Below, piece by piece: positions 8,944 through 16,439 of a DNA stretch of 48,153 nucleotides. The notes beneath the pieces are model-generated. The model ran no database searches, was not told the DNA's origin, and saw only the letters and a program-made list of their open reading frames with translations. The translations under genes were made by a program, and so were the position numbers. Source of the DNA: an uncultured Microbacterium sp. (GTDB lineage Bacteria > Actinomycetota > Actinomycetes > Actinomycetales > Microbacteriaceae); assembly GCA_913774845.1 (NCBI GenBank), contig CAJYJO010000049.1, positions 1-48,153 of the forward strand. The letters run 5' to 3'. Position 1 is the first letter of the stretch, and each line of letters starts with the position of its first letter.

Positions 8944-9516
8944 TCATCCGACGGCGAGCATGACTTCGACGACCGCGTCGAACACGGCGTCGACCTGCGT
9001 CTCCCGGTAGCCGCCCCGCTGCATGCGGAACGCGACCGAGCGCACCTGATCGGGCGTCACCGGGTCGCCCGCTGCGAGGTAGCGCGCGATGCGGTCGGCG
9101 ACGACGTCGACCTCGTCGACGCGGTAGCCGTAACGCAGGATCCCGACACGCTCGAAGCGCTGGCCCCGCGGTCGACGCAGCCGGTCGAGCACCACCTGAG
9201 CCGTGTCGCGCGTCTCGGCCACCCACGCGCGTGCTCCCAGACGGGACAGCGCGTGCTCGCGCTCGCGCGCGGCGAAGGCGTCTTCGACGCGGCCGAGAGC
9301 CGCGTCGACGGCGGTCACCGCATAGCCGCCGCGGACGAGCGGGAAGGCGACCCCCCGGACCTCGGAGGAGCGCAGCGTACCGACCTCGTCGGATTCGAAG
9401 GCCTCACGCGCCCGGGCGAGGAAGGTGTCGACCGCGCGGCGTTCGTATCCTTTGGCGCGGCCCGAGCTCGGAAACGGCGTGGCCGCCACCCGGTCGTGGA
9501 CGGGGGTCTCGGTCAT
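8944..9516 (-). CDS. DivIVA-domain repeat protein
   Basis: A 190-aa protein built from four copies of the DivIVA head motif GY-x4-VD, at about residues 23-30, 64-71, 130-137 and 169-176. Copies two and four also share the preceding pattern VRGVAF/VRSVAF...RGGY. This matches the actinobacterial DivIVA-repeat family (TIGR03543 type). In DivIVA/Wag31 the GY segment binds membranes of negative curvature, but no long coiled coil follows here. The ATG at 9516 overlaps the cdsA stop in ATGA, so it is coupled to phospholipid synthesis. A role at the pole or septum is inference. Confidence 0.82.
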   Translation of the reverse strand: MTETPVHDRVAATPFPSSGRAKGYERRAVDTFLARAREAFESDEVGTLRSSEVRGVAFPLVRGGYAVTAVDAALGRVEDAFAAREREHALSRLGARAWVAETRDTAQVVLDRLRRPRGQRFERVGILRYGYRVDEVDVVADRIARYLAAGDPVTPDQVRSVAFRMQRGGYRETQVDAVFDAVVEVMLAVG

Positions 9517-10562
9517 GACACTCCCAACGTGTGCAACAGGTAGAACATCACCAGCGCGGCGGTGGCCGACGGCAGGATCGAGTCGAGCCGATCGAGCACC
9601 CCGCCGTGTCCCGGCAGCCACGAACTCATGTCTTTGATGCCCAGGTCACGCTTGACCATCGACTCGCCGAGGTCGCCCACGGTCGCCGTGGCGAGCACCA
9701 CGGCGCCGAAGATCAGCCCGGCCCACCACGGCACCTGCAGCATGAACACCGCGAGGATCGCGCCGGCGGCGAGAGCGGCGACGCACGCACCGGCGAAGCC
9801 CTCCCACGTCTTCTTCGGGCTGATCCGCGGCGCCATCGGATGCCGTCCACCACGCCCGAACGTCAGCCCCGACACGTACGCGCCGGTGTCGGCGACGACG
9901 GCGAGGATGAGGAAGGCGAGGACCCACCATTCACCGCGCTCCTGCGCGAGGAGGATCATCGCCGCGCTCGTGAGGAACGGTACGTACATCTGCACGAAGC
10001 CCGCGACCAGCACGTCGCCGATCACGTCGATGTGGGCGCGACCGTCGGCGGCGAACAACTGCGCCACGAGTCGCCAGACGATCACGACGACGACCGCGAC
10101 GAGCGTGGACACCCAGTGGATCCACGGGCTGAGGAAGAAGCCGCTCAGCAGCAGCAGGAATCCCATGACCAGCTGCGGGACGACATCGACCCGTCGCCCC
10201 GCGACCTGCAGCGCGCGGGAGAACTCGAACACGCCCAGCACCATCGCCGCGGCGGCGAACAGCACGAACAGCCACTTCACGAAGATCAGCGACGCGACGA
10301 CGACGGCACCGATCCCGACACCGATCAGTGTCGCCACGATGAGGTCCCGGCCGGTGCGCTGCTTCAGACGCTCGTTCGCCTGATCGAACTCGGCACGGGC
10401 ATGGGCGATGTGCTGCTCGGCATCCGATCGCATCGCACGCAGTTGCGACTCGATCGCCGTCACGCCCTCTCCCGTGGTCGCAGGACGGCGCGTCGAGGAG
10501 TCGCGCCGCGATCCGGTCGGGTCGACCGGATCGCCGTCGCCGATCTCAGGGGCGTCGGGCAT
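9513..10562 (-). CDS. cdsA: Phosphatidate cytidylyltransferase CdsA
   Basis: A 349-aa integral membrane enzyme that makes CDP-diacylglycerol from CTP and phosphatidate. The family signature is complete near the C-terminus: SMVKRDLGIKDMSSWLPGH followed by GGVLDRLD. VVADTGAYVSG and RISPKKTWEG are also typical. About eight membrane spans follow a charged N-terminal extension of roughly 75 residues with a predicted helical stretch (AEQHIAHARAEFDQANERL). The extension is longer than in Escherichia coli and common in actinobacteria. The gene sits in the conserved pyrH-frr-cdsA order. Confidence 0.96.
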   Translation of the reverse strand: MPDAPEIGDGDPVDPTGSRRDSSTRRPATTGEGVTAIESQLRAMRSDAEQHIAHARAEFDQANERLKQRTGRDLIVATLIGVGIGAVVVASLIFVKWLFVLFAAAAMVLGVFEFSRALQVAGRRVDVVPQLVMGFLLLLSGFFLSPWIHWVSTLVAVVVVIVWRLVAQLFAADGRAHIDVIGDVLVAGFVQMYVPFLTSAAMILLAQERGEWWVLAFLILAVVADTGAYVSGLTFGRGGRHPMAPRISPKKTWEGFAGACVAALAAGAILAVFMLQVPWWAGLIFGAVVLATATVGDLGESMVKRDLGIKDMSSWLPGHGGVLDRLDSILPSATAALVMFYLLHTLGVS

Positions 10563-10567
10563 GAGGG

Positions 10568-11122
10568 TCAGACCTCGAGCAGCTCGGCCTCTTTGCGCTT
10601 GAGAGCCTCGTCGATCTGGTCGACGTGGGTGCGCGTGATGCCGTCGAGCTCCTTCTCGGCGCGGACGAGTTCGTCTTCGCCGACCTCGCTCTTGAGGGCG
10701 TCGAGGTCGTCCTTGGCCTTGCGACGGAGGTTGCGCACCTGCACCTTGGCGTCTTCGCCCTTGCTGCGCACGAGCTTGACGTATTCTTTGCGCCGCTCCT
10801 CGGTGAGCTCCGGCATGGTGACCCGGACGATCGAGCCGTCGTTCGTCGGGTTGGCGCCGAGGTTCGGCATGTCGCGGATCGCCTGCTCGATGGCCTTGAG
10901 CGCCGACTTGTCGTAGGGGTTGACGACGACGGTGCGCGCTTCGGGGTTGTTCAGCGACGCGAGCTGAGCCAGCGGGGTCGGCGAACCGTAGTAGTCGACC
11001 ATGACCTTTTGGAACATCTGGGGGTTCGCGCGTCCGGTACGGACGGTCGCGAAGTCCTCCTTGGCGGCCTCCACGGCGCGATCCATGCGCGCTCCGGCAT
11101 CGGCGAGGGCTTCGGCGATCAC
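10568..11122 (-). CDS. frr: Ribosome recycling factor
   Basis: A 184-aa protein that splits post-termination ribosomes together with EF-G. The family pattern [20 protein letters not shown] and [15 protein letters not shown] is clear, and [20 protein letters not shown] follows. Length is standard. The start is GTG at 11122 with GGAG five bases upstream. A TAGACT -10 box lies 30 nt upstream of the start, so it can be transcribed separately from pyrH. The gap to cdsA is 5 nt. Confidence 0.97.
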   Translation of the reverse strand: MIAEALADAGARMDRAVEAAKEDFATVRTGRANPQMFQKVMVDYYGSPTPLAQLASLNNPEARTVVVNPYDKSALKAIEQAIRDMPNLGANPTNDGSIVRVTMPELTEERRKEYVKLVRSKGEDAKVQVRNLRRKAKDDLDALKSEVGEDELVRAEKELDGITRTHVDQIDEALKRKEAELLEV

Positions 11123-11152
11123 GGTGACTCCATTCGTTGGGACTGACTGCTC

Positions 11153-11158
11153 AGTCTA
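11153..11158 (-). promoter_or_regulatory. Candidate -10 box for frr
   Basis: TAGACT on the minus strand fits TAnnnT and would give a leader of about 23 nt that contains the GGAG ribosome binding site. Confidence 0.4.
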
Positions 11159-11162
11159 GTCG

Positions 11163-11192
11163 CGCGCGGGCCCGGCTCCCCGGGCCCGCGCG
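11163..11192 (-). terminator. GC-rich hairpin downstream of pyrH
   Basis: A perfect 13-bp stem (CGCGCGGGCCCGG with its complement) encloses a 4-nt loop and starts 5 nt after the pyrH stop. There is no U-tract. It would end or attenuate transcription between pyrH and frr. Confidence 0.7.
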
Positions 11193-11197
11193 GCGCG

Positions 11198-11917
11198 TCA
11201 TGCGGTGACGAGGGTGCCCATCGTCTCACCGAGCAGGGCGCGGGTGACGTTGCCGGCGGGTTCCATCCCGAAGACGCGCATGTCGATGCCGTTGTCCATG
11301 CAGAGGCTGAAGGCGGTGGAGTCCACGACCTTCAGGCCCTTCTGCAGGGCGTCGTTGTAGGTGAGGTGGTCGAGCTTCGTGGCGGTGGGGTCGACGTTCG
11401 GGTCGGCCGTGTAGACGCCGTCGACGCCGTTCTTGGCCACGAGGACCTCGACGGCACCGATCTCGAGGGCGCGCTGCGCGGCGACGGTGTCGGTCGAGAA
11501 GTACGGAAGGCCCGCGCCCGCGCCGAAGATCACGACCCGGCCCTTCTCGAGGTGTCGCACCGCGCGGCGCGGGATGTAGGGCTCGGCGACCTGGGTCATG
11601 GAGATCGCGGACTGCACGCGCGTGGCGGCCCCGGCCTGCTCGAGGAAGTCCTGCAGGGCGAGCGAGTTCATCACGGTGCCGAGCATGCCCATGTAGTCGG
11701 CGCGGCCGCGGTCCATGCCGCGCTGGCTGAGCTCGGCGCCGCGGAAGAAGTTGCCGCCGCCGACGACGATCGCGATCTCGACGCGGTCCACCGCCTCGGC
11801 GATCTCGCGCGCGATCTGGCTCACGACGTCGGGGTTCACGCCCAACTGGCCTCCGCCGAACGCCTCCCCCGACAGCTTCAGCAGGACGCGGCGGCGCTTG
11901 GTGGCTTCATCGATCAC
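11198..11917 (-). CDS. pyrH: UMP kinase
   Basis: A 239-aa amino-acid-kinase-fold enzyme that phosphorylates UMP to UDP. Characteristic segments are [13 protein letters not shown] at the N-terminus, [19 protein letters not shown] and [14 protein letters not shown]. Length matches the family. A TAGTTT -10 box and a GAGGA ribosome binding site precede the start. A strong terminator separates it from tsf, so it probably has its own transcript. Confidence 0.97.
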   Translation of the reverse strand: MIDEATKRRRVLLKLSGEAFGGGQLGVNPDVVSQIAREIAEAVDRVEIAIVVGGGNFFRGAELSQRGMDRGRADYMGMLGTVMNSLALQDFLEQAGAATRVQSAISMTQVAEPYIPRRAVRHLEKGRVVIFGAGAGLPYFSTDTVAAQRALEIGAVEVLVAKNGVDGVYTADPNVDPTATKLDHLTYNDALQKGLKVVDSTAFSLCMDNGIDMRVFGMEPAGNVTRALLGETMGTLVTA

Positions 11918-11941
11918 GGGTGGTGTCCTCTCGTCTTGAAC

Positions 11942-11947
11942 AAACTA
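11942..11947 (-). promoter_or_regulatory. Candidate -10 box for pyrH
   Basis: TAGTTT on the minus strand fits TAnnnT and lies 24 nt before the pyrH start, giving a short leader that holds a GAGGA ribosome binding site. Confidence 0.4.
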
Positions 11948-11993
11948 TCCCCCGCTCGTTTCCGGCGCGCGTCCGCAGCGCATCCGGGCAGGG

Positions 11994-12026
11994 AAAAGGC
12001 CCGGGATGCCATGGCATCCCGGGCCT
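11994..12026 (-). terminator. Intrinsic terminator of the rpsB-tsf operon
   Basis: On the minus strand a 30-nt perfect palindrome (arms AGGCCCGGGATGCC and GGCATCCCGGGCCT) is followed directly by TTTT. This is a textbook rho-independent terminator placed 28 nt after the tsf stop. Confidence 0.88.
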
Positions 12027-12035
12027 CATGACGGG

Positions 12036-12054
12036 CCCTGAGCCTGTCGAAGGG
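12036..12054. repeat. Short interspersed repeat CCCTTCGACAGGCTCAGGG
   Basis: The 19-nt element reads CCCTGAGCCTGTCGAAGGG on the plus strand and abuts the tsf stop codon. It is an imperfect palindrome. Near-identical sequences are, as far as I know, dispersed between genes in many high-GC bacteria. I found no second copy in this window. Confidence 0.55.
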
Positions 12055-12882
12055 TTACGCGCCGACCTTGAAGCGGGCGAAGTCGGTCAGCGTGAGACCG
12101 GCGTCGGACGCGACCTTGGCGACGGACAGCTTGTTGTCCTTCGCGTAGTCCTGGTCGAGCAGGGCGACCTGCTTGAAGAACGCGTTGACGCGGCCCTCGA
12201 CGATCTTCGGCAGGGCGGCCTCGGGCTTGCCCTCGTTGCGGGAGATCTCGGTGACGATCTCGCGCTCCTTCTCGACGTCGGCCTCGGGGACGGCGTCGCG
12301 GGTGAGGTATGAGGGGTTGGCGAACGAGATGTGCTGCGCGATGGAGCGAGCGGTCTCGGCGTCGTCACCGGTGTAGGCGAGGACCACGCCGACCTGCGGG
12401 GGCAGGTCCTTGCTGGTCTTGTGCAGGTAGACCTCGAACTTGTCGCCCGAGATGGTGCGCACGCGACGCAGCTCGACCTTCTCGCCGATGATGGCGGCCT
12501 CGTCGGAGATGAGCTGCTCGACGGTCTTGCCGTCGGCGTCGGCCGCGAGAGCAGCCTCCACCGAGTCGGCACCGGCGGCGGCGGCCGCGTCGACGACCTT
12601 GTCGGCCAGAGCGATGAAGCGATCGTTCTTGGCGACGAAGTCGGTTTCGCAGGCGAGCTCGAGCAGCGTCACGGAGCCGGCGTTCTCGCGAGCGACGACG
12701 AGGCCCTCGCTGGTCGAACGGTCGGCGCGCTTGGCGTTGCCCTTGGCACCCTTGAGGCGCAGGATCTCGACGGCCTTCTCGACGTCGCCGTCAGCCTCTT
12801 CGAGGGCCTTCTTGGTGTCGACCATGCCGGTGCCGAGCTGCTCGCGCAGCGCCTTGATGTCGGCGATCGTGAAGTTTGCCAT
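12055..12882 (-). CDS. tsf: Translation elongation factor Ts
   Basis: A 275-aa guanine-nucleotide exchange factor for EF-Tu. The N-terminal UBA-like domain reads IKALREQLGTGMVDTKKALE, and ACETDFVAKNDRF is the conserved EF-Tu contact segment with the TDFVAKN signature. The ATG at 12882 has AAGGAG 14-19 nt upstream and starts exactly at the family's usual MANFTIADIK. The open frame extends upstream but with no conserved sequence. It is co-transcribed with rpsB, separated by 140 nt with two hairpins. Confidence 0.97.
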   Translation of the reverse strand: MANFTIADIKALREQLGTGMVDTKKALEEADGDVEKAVEILRLKGAKGNAKRADRSTSEGLVVARENAGSVTLLELACETDFVAKNDRFIALADKVVDAAAAAGADSVEAALAADADGKTVEQLISDEAAIIGEKVELRRVRTISGDKFEVYLHKTSKDLPPQVGVVLAYTGDDAETARSIAQHISFANPSYLTRDAVPEADVEKEREIVTEISRNEGKPEAALPKIVEGRVNAFFKQVALLDQDYAKDNKLSVAKVASDAGLTLTDFARFKVGA

Positions 12883-12923
12883 GGTGTGGCGGTCTCCTTG
12901 TCGTTTGCGTTCTCGATGTGAGC

Positions 12924-12974
12924 CCGGCGGGGCCGTGTCACCGCCTCGGATGGGGGTGGTCACGACCCCGCCGG
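12924..12974 (-). promoter_or_regulatory. Long intercistronic hairpin upstream of tsf
   Basis: CCGGCGGGGCCGTG (12924-12937) pairs with CACGACCCCGCCGG (12961-12974). On the minus-strand RNA this gives 14 bp with one G-U wobble and a 23-nt loop. No U-tract follows. It may attenuate or stabilise the rpsB-tsf message. Confidence 0.5.
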
Positions 12975-12992
12975 ATCGTAGCCTGTGCGGGT

Positions 12993-13014
12993 GACGTCGC
13001 GGTGACGCGACGTC
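12993..13014 (-). promoter_or_regulatory. Hairpin just after rpsB
   Basis: GACGTCGCG and CGCGACGTC form a perfect 9-bp stem with a 4-nt loop. It lies 8 nt after the rpsB stop and has no U-tract, so a partial terminator or RNA-processing site is more likely than a full stop. Confidence 0.5.
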
Positions 13015-13022
13015 GACGCGGC

Positions 13023-13901
13023 TTACTTGCTGTCGGTGGTCTCGGCGTCGGCGGCCTCGGTCGACTCAGCGGCGGGAGCCTCGGTGGACTCGGCGGCGGG
13101 AGCCTCGGTGGACTCCGCGGCCGGAGCCTCGGTCGACTCGGCGGGAGCCTCGAGGAGCTCGCGCTCCCACTCGGCGAGGGGCTCGGCGGCCTCTTCCTCA
13201 CCGGCGGGCTGGTGACGCTGGATCAGGCCCTCCGCGGCGGCGTCAGCGATGATGCGCGTGAGCAGGCTCACGGAACGGATCGCGTCGTCGTTGCCGGGGA
13301 TCGGGTACTGGAACTCGTCGGGGTCGGCGTTCGTGTCGAGGATGCCGATGACGGGGATGCCCAGCTTCTTGGCCTCGTCGACCGCGAGGTGCTCGCGCTT
13401 GGCGTCGACGACCCAGATGGCCGAGGGGGTCTTCTGCAGGTTGCGGATACCACCGAGCGACTTGTGCAGCTTGTCGAGCTCGCGCTTCTTGAGCAGCAGC
13501 TCCTTCTTGGTGAAGCCGCTCTCGGCCGGGTTCTCGTAGTCGAGCTCCTCGAGCTCCTTCATGCGGGCGAGGCGCTTCGACACCGTCTGGAAGTTGGTGA
13601 GGAGGCCACCGAGCCAGCGCTGGTTGACGTAGGGCTGGCCCACGCGCGTCGCCTGCTCGGCGAGGACTTCCTGCGCCTGCTTCTTGGTGCCGACGAAGAG
13701 GATGGTGCCGCCGTGCGCGACGGTCTCCTTGACGAACTCGTACGCCTTGTCGATGTAACCGAGCGACTGCTGCAGGTCGATGATGTGGATGCCGCTGCGC
13801 TCGGTCAGGATGAAGCGCTTGACTTTCGGGTTCCACCGGCGGGTCTGGTGTCCGAAGTGGACGCCGCTGTCGAGCAGCTGGCGGATGGTGACGACGGCCA
13901 T
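13023..13901 (-). CDS. rpsB: 30S ribosomal protein S2
   Basis: A 292-aa protein. The S2 core is complete: [20 protein letters not shown] at the start, [32 protein letters not shown] and [20 protein letters not shown]. After about residue 245 comes an acidic Ala/Glu/Ser/Thr tail made of tandem 8-residue units (STEAPAAE type), which is unusual in length but seen in actinobacteria. The ATG at 13901 has AGGAG 8-12 nt upstream. S2 often represses its own operon through the leader, and a structured leader is present here. Confidence 0.97.
   Translation of the reverse strand: MAVVTIRQLLDSGVHFGHQTRRWNPKVKRFILTERSGIHIIDLQQSLGYIDKAYEFVKETVAHGGTILFVGTKKQAQEVLAEQATRVGQPYVNQRWLGGLLTNFQTVSKRLARMKELEELDYENPAESGFTKKELLLKKRELDKLHKSLGGIRNLQKTPSAIWVVDAKREHLAVDEAKKLGIPVIGILDTNADPDEFQYPIPGNDDAIRSVSLLTRIIADAAAEGLIQRHQPAGEEEAAEPLAEWERELLEAPAESTEAPAAESTEAPAAESTEAPAAESTEAADAETTDSK
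13054..13146 (-). repeat. 24-bp tandem repeat encoding the S2 acidic tail
   Basis: Three full 24-bp units at 13054-13077, 13078-13101 and 13102-13125, then a 21-bp partial fourth unit, encode Ala-Glu-Ser-Thr-Glu-Ala-Pro-Ala repeats in frame. Copies differ at only a few positions. Such tracts are prone to length change by slippage. Confidence 0.85.
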
Positions 13902-14206
13902 GGTCGTACTCCTGTTTCTGGGCGCGTACTGCGCCATGGTTGTGGTTGTTCGCGTCAGGCGGAGGCCTGACGAGCCTGGTGCCCGGCGCACACCCGCCGT
14001 CCGCCGGAGCGGAGGACCATGGGGTGTGGATGCCGCGCGGTGCGGCTTCTGCGAAGAAGACGCGATGCGCTGTGGGCACGCGGAGTCATCCCGACGAGCG
14101 AGATGCGTCCCCCAGCATACAGGACGCCTCCTCCCCACCGCGTGCATGGTCCCCAGGCGGACCGAAGCGACCCGCCGTCCATCTCGGGCACGGACAGACT
14201 GCGGCG
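13902..14206 (-). promoter_or_regulatory. rpsB leader and promoter region (305 nt, no gene)
   Basis: No protein-like frame is seen here. Two inverted repeats suggest a structured rpsB leader: CGTCAGGC/GCCTGACG at 13953-13972 (8 bp, 4-nt loop) and CACACCC/GGGTGTG at 13989-14028 with an inner GTCC/GGAC. A candidate -10 box TATGCT on the minus strand at 14114-14119 would give a leader of about 205 nt. No good -35 box is visible. S2 autoregulation through this RNA is inference from other bacteria. Confidence 0.45.
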
Positions 14207-14737
14207 ATGAACCCCGAACGAGTCAGATCCCTGCTCGGCGCCGTGCTCACCGTCGCGCTGGTGATCGGAGCCCCCACCATGTCCATCGCCGTGACGACGG
14301 CGGCCGCGGCATCCACTGCCCATGATGCTCTCGAGGACCGGGGGTGGACCTGGCCCGTCGACGGGGTGCAGCTGCTGCGCCCGTTCACGGCCCCCGCACA
14401 CGCCTACGGCCCGGGGCATCGCGGCGTCGACCTCGCCGCCGGAGCGGTGCTCCGCTCCCCCGCCGACGGACACGTCGCCTTCGCCGGTCAGGTGGCGGGA
14501 CGGCCGGTGGTCACGATCGACCACGGAGACGGCCTGGTCACGACGCTCGAGCCGGCGACGACCGAGCTGTCGGTGGGCGATCCGATCGCTCGGGGCGCCG
14601 TGGTCGGCCGTGTGGCCGAGGGAGGTCACGAGGGATCGGGGACGGTGCACTTCGGCGTGCGCTGGAACGGGGAGTACATCAACCCGTTGCGGCTGCTCGG
14701 GGGTGTGCCCCGTGCGGTGCTGAAAGCGTGCTGCTGA
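14207..14737 (+). CDS. M23/LytM-like exported protein, probably catalytically degenerate
   Basis: A 176-aa protein. A signal peptide (about residues 6-35, ending in the AAAAS region) is followed by one LytM domain. The zinc ligands of M23 peptidases are kept: His71 and Asp75 in GHRGVDLAA, and His148 in GTVHFGVRW. The two catalytic histidines are not. The HxH motif reads Thr146-Val-His148, and the usual YAHL segment reads LEPAT. It may be an activator of cell-wall hydrolases, like EnvC or NlpD, rather than an enzyme. CAGACT lies exactly 6 nt before the ATG. A Cys-Cys pair ends the protein. Confidence 0.85.
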   Translation: MNPERVRSLLGAVLTVALVIGAPTMSIAVTTAAAASTAHDALEDRGWTWPVDGVQLLRPFTAPAHAYGPGHRGVDLAAGAVLRSPADGHVAFAGQVAGRPVVTIDHGDGLVTTLEPATTELSVGDPIARGAVVGRVAEGGHEGSGTVHFGVRWNGEYINPLRLLGGVPRAVLKACC

Positions 14738-14748
14738 CCGCGCCGCCG

Positions 14749-15366
14749 TCAGCCGATCTGATTGCCCCGACCCTCGACGACGGTGGAGCCGACGGTGCCT
14801 CCGGAGCGCACCACGTTGTCCTGCCCGCGCACCGTCACCGCCGAGATGTCCCCGGTCGCCTCGATGCGCGTACGGTCGCCCGACACGTCGACGCTGTCGA
14901 TCGACGCCGACGACGTCACCAGACCGTCGTTGCCCTGCACCACGACGGATCCGAGCGCGCCCGCACTGACCTGGGCCCGATCCCCCGAGATGCGCAACGT
15001 CGTGATCGTCGCCCTCGAGGCGTCGATCACGATCGCAGAACCCGACACCGTCAGCTCGCCGCACGTGCCGGTGATCTGCACGCTGCGCTCGCTTCCCGCC
15101 ACGGACTGGTTCTCTCCGCCCCCGCATTCCAGGACGTCGGCTCCCCCCGCGCCGCCCGAGGGAGCGGGTACGGCCGTCGCGGACGGCGCGGGCGAGAGGG
15201 TCACCACGGTCGGCGAGGGCACGGCGACCGTGGGCCGCGGAGTCTGCGCCTCGAGACCCGGCGGCAGTCGCGTCTCCACGGGTTGCGGCGTCGGGGAACA
15301 GCCCGCCGCGGCGGCGCACAGCACAGCGGTCGCGACGATCGCGGGGAACAGACGGCCAGGGCTCAC
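14749..15366 (-). CDS. DUF3060-like lipoprotein
   Basis: A 205-aa predicted lipoprotein if started at the GTG at 15366, which gives a compact signal MSPGRLFPAIVATAVLCAAA and cysteine after AAG. A Pro/Thr/Val-rich linker follows. Residues from about 95 on form short beta-strand repeats (QITGTCGELTVSGSAIVID, then ATGDISAVTVRGQDN), like DUF3060 and other beta-helix proteins. Function is unknown. An alternative GTG at 15423 overlaps the xerC stop as GTGA and would add 19 residues before the signal. The 3' end converges on the LytM-like gene with an 11-nt gap. Confidence 0.75.
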   Translation of the reverse strand: MSPGRLFPAIVATAVLCAAAAGCSPTPQPVETRLPPGLEAQTPRPTVAVPSPTVVTLSPAPSATAVPAPSGGAGGADVLECGGGENQSVAGSERSVQITGTCGELTVSGSAIVIDASRATITTLRISGDRAQVSAGALGSVVVQGNDGLVTSSASIDSVDVSGDRTRIEATGDISAVTVRGQDNVVRSGGTVGSTVVEGRGNQIG

Positions 15367-15419
15367 GGGCTCCACGCTAGGGGGCCGACGCGGTCCGTGC
15401 CAGACGCTGCGCGACGTGG

Positions 15420-16367
15420 TCACGCGCGGGGGTGGGCGAGCTTGTACGCCTCGCGCAGTCGCTCGGCCGACACGTGCGTGTAGATCTGCGTCGTCCCGAG
15501 GCTCGCGTGACCGAGGATCTCCTGCACCGTGCGCAGATCGGCGCCTCCGTCGAGGAGGTGCGTCGCGGCGGAGTGGCGAAGCGCGTGCGGACCCAGGGTG
15601 TCGGCCCCGACGTGCGGTGCGACGGTGCGCGACACGAGGTCGTGCACGGCTCGCGAACCGAGACGACCGCCTCTCGCGCCGAGGAACACCGCTCGGTCCT
15701 CGATGGCCCGGGCCGGCGAACCGCCGTCGCGATTGGGGCTCGCGGACTCCTCTGCGCGGGCGCGGAGGACGGGCCGGCCGCGGACGAGGTAGGCCTGGAG
15801 AGCGCGCTCCGCGGGGGCACCGAAGGGGACGACCCGCTCCTTGTCCCCTTTGCCGCGCAGGCGGAGGGTGCGGCGCTCGAAGTCGACGGCGTCGACGTCC
15901 AGACCGCAGACTTCGGAGACCCGCGCCCCCGAGCCATAGAGGATCTCCAGGAGAGCGTGATCGCGCAGGTCGATCGCATCACCGCTCTCGGCGCTTCTCG
16001 CCGCCGAAGCGAGCACCGTGTCGAGCGCGTCGGCTGTCGCGACCGTCGGAAGCGAGCGCCCGCGCTTGGGTGAGGCGAGGCGGAGCGACGGGTCCGTGTC
16101 GACGATCCCCTCCTCGCTCGCCCACGAGAAGAACCCGCGCGCGGTGGACGTGCGTCGTGCGGCGGTGGCCTTCGACTGCCCCGCCTTCGTCGCGAGCCAC
16201 TGCCATTCCCGGAGGTCCTCGATGTCGAGCTCGGTGATCGGGCGGTCCCGGACCACCGACACCAGATCGGCCAGATCGGAGCGGTAGGCCCGGACGGTCG
16301 CGGGCGACAAGCGCCGCACGTTCGCGAGGTGGGCGAGGTACCCCTCCACGACGTCGGACGTGCGCAT
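15420..16367 (-). CDS. xerC: Tyrosine recombinase XerC
   Basis: A 315-aa site-specific recombinase that resolves chromosome dimers at dif. The N-terminal SAM-like core-binding domain starts at MRTSDVVEGYLAHLANV. The catalytic set is complete: Arg149 in GSGARVSEV, Lys173 in RGKGDKERVV, His261 and Arg264 in PHALRHSAATH, His287 in LGHASLGTTQ and Tyr296. A polar insertion at about residues 200-225 precedes the last catalytic block. ATG 16367 is preferred, but an in-frame GTG at 16382 is possible. It belongs to the conserved block with dprA and comM. Confidence 0.94.
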   Translation of the reverse strand: MRTSDVVEGYLAHLANVRRLSPATVRAYRSDLADLVSVVRDRPITELDIEDLREWQWLATKAGQSKATAARRTSTARGFFSWASEEGIVDTDPSLRLASPKRGRSLPTVATADALDTVLASAARSAESGDAIDLRDHALLEILYGSGARVSEVCGLDVDAVDFERRTLRLRGKGDKERVVPFGAPAERALQAYLVRGRPVLRARAEESASPNRDGGSPARAIEDRAVFLGARGGRLGSRAVHDLVSRTVAPHVGADTLGPHALRHSAATHLLDGGADLRTVQEILGHASLGTTQIYTHVSAERLREAYKLAHPRA

Positions 16368-16439
16368 GACCCCAGACTGCACCGCCGCACGGCCGCCGCT
16401 GCGCGCACGCGCCGACGGCAGCGGTTCCCGCTGTCGTCC

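Noticed and set aside
12924-12974. rho-independent terminator between rpsB and tsf
   Set aside because: The stem is strong but no U-tract follows, and tsf downstream must still be transcribed, so I list it as a hairpin only.
13054-13146. Regular repeats considered as a CRISPR array
   Set aside because: The 24-bp units abut with no spacers and code in frame for the S2 tail. No cas gene is nearby.
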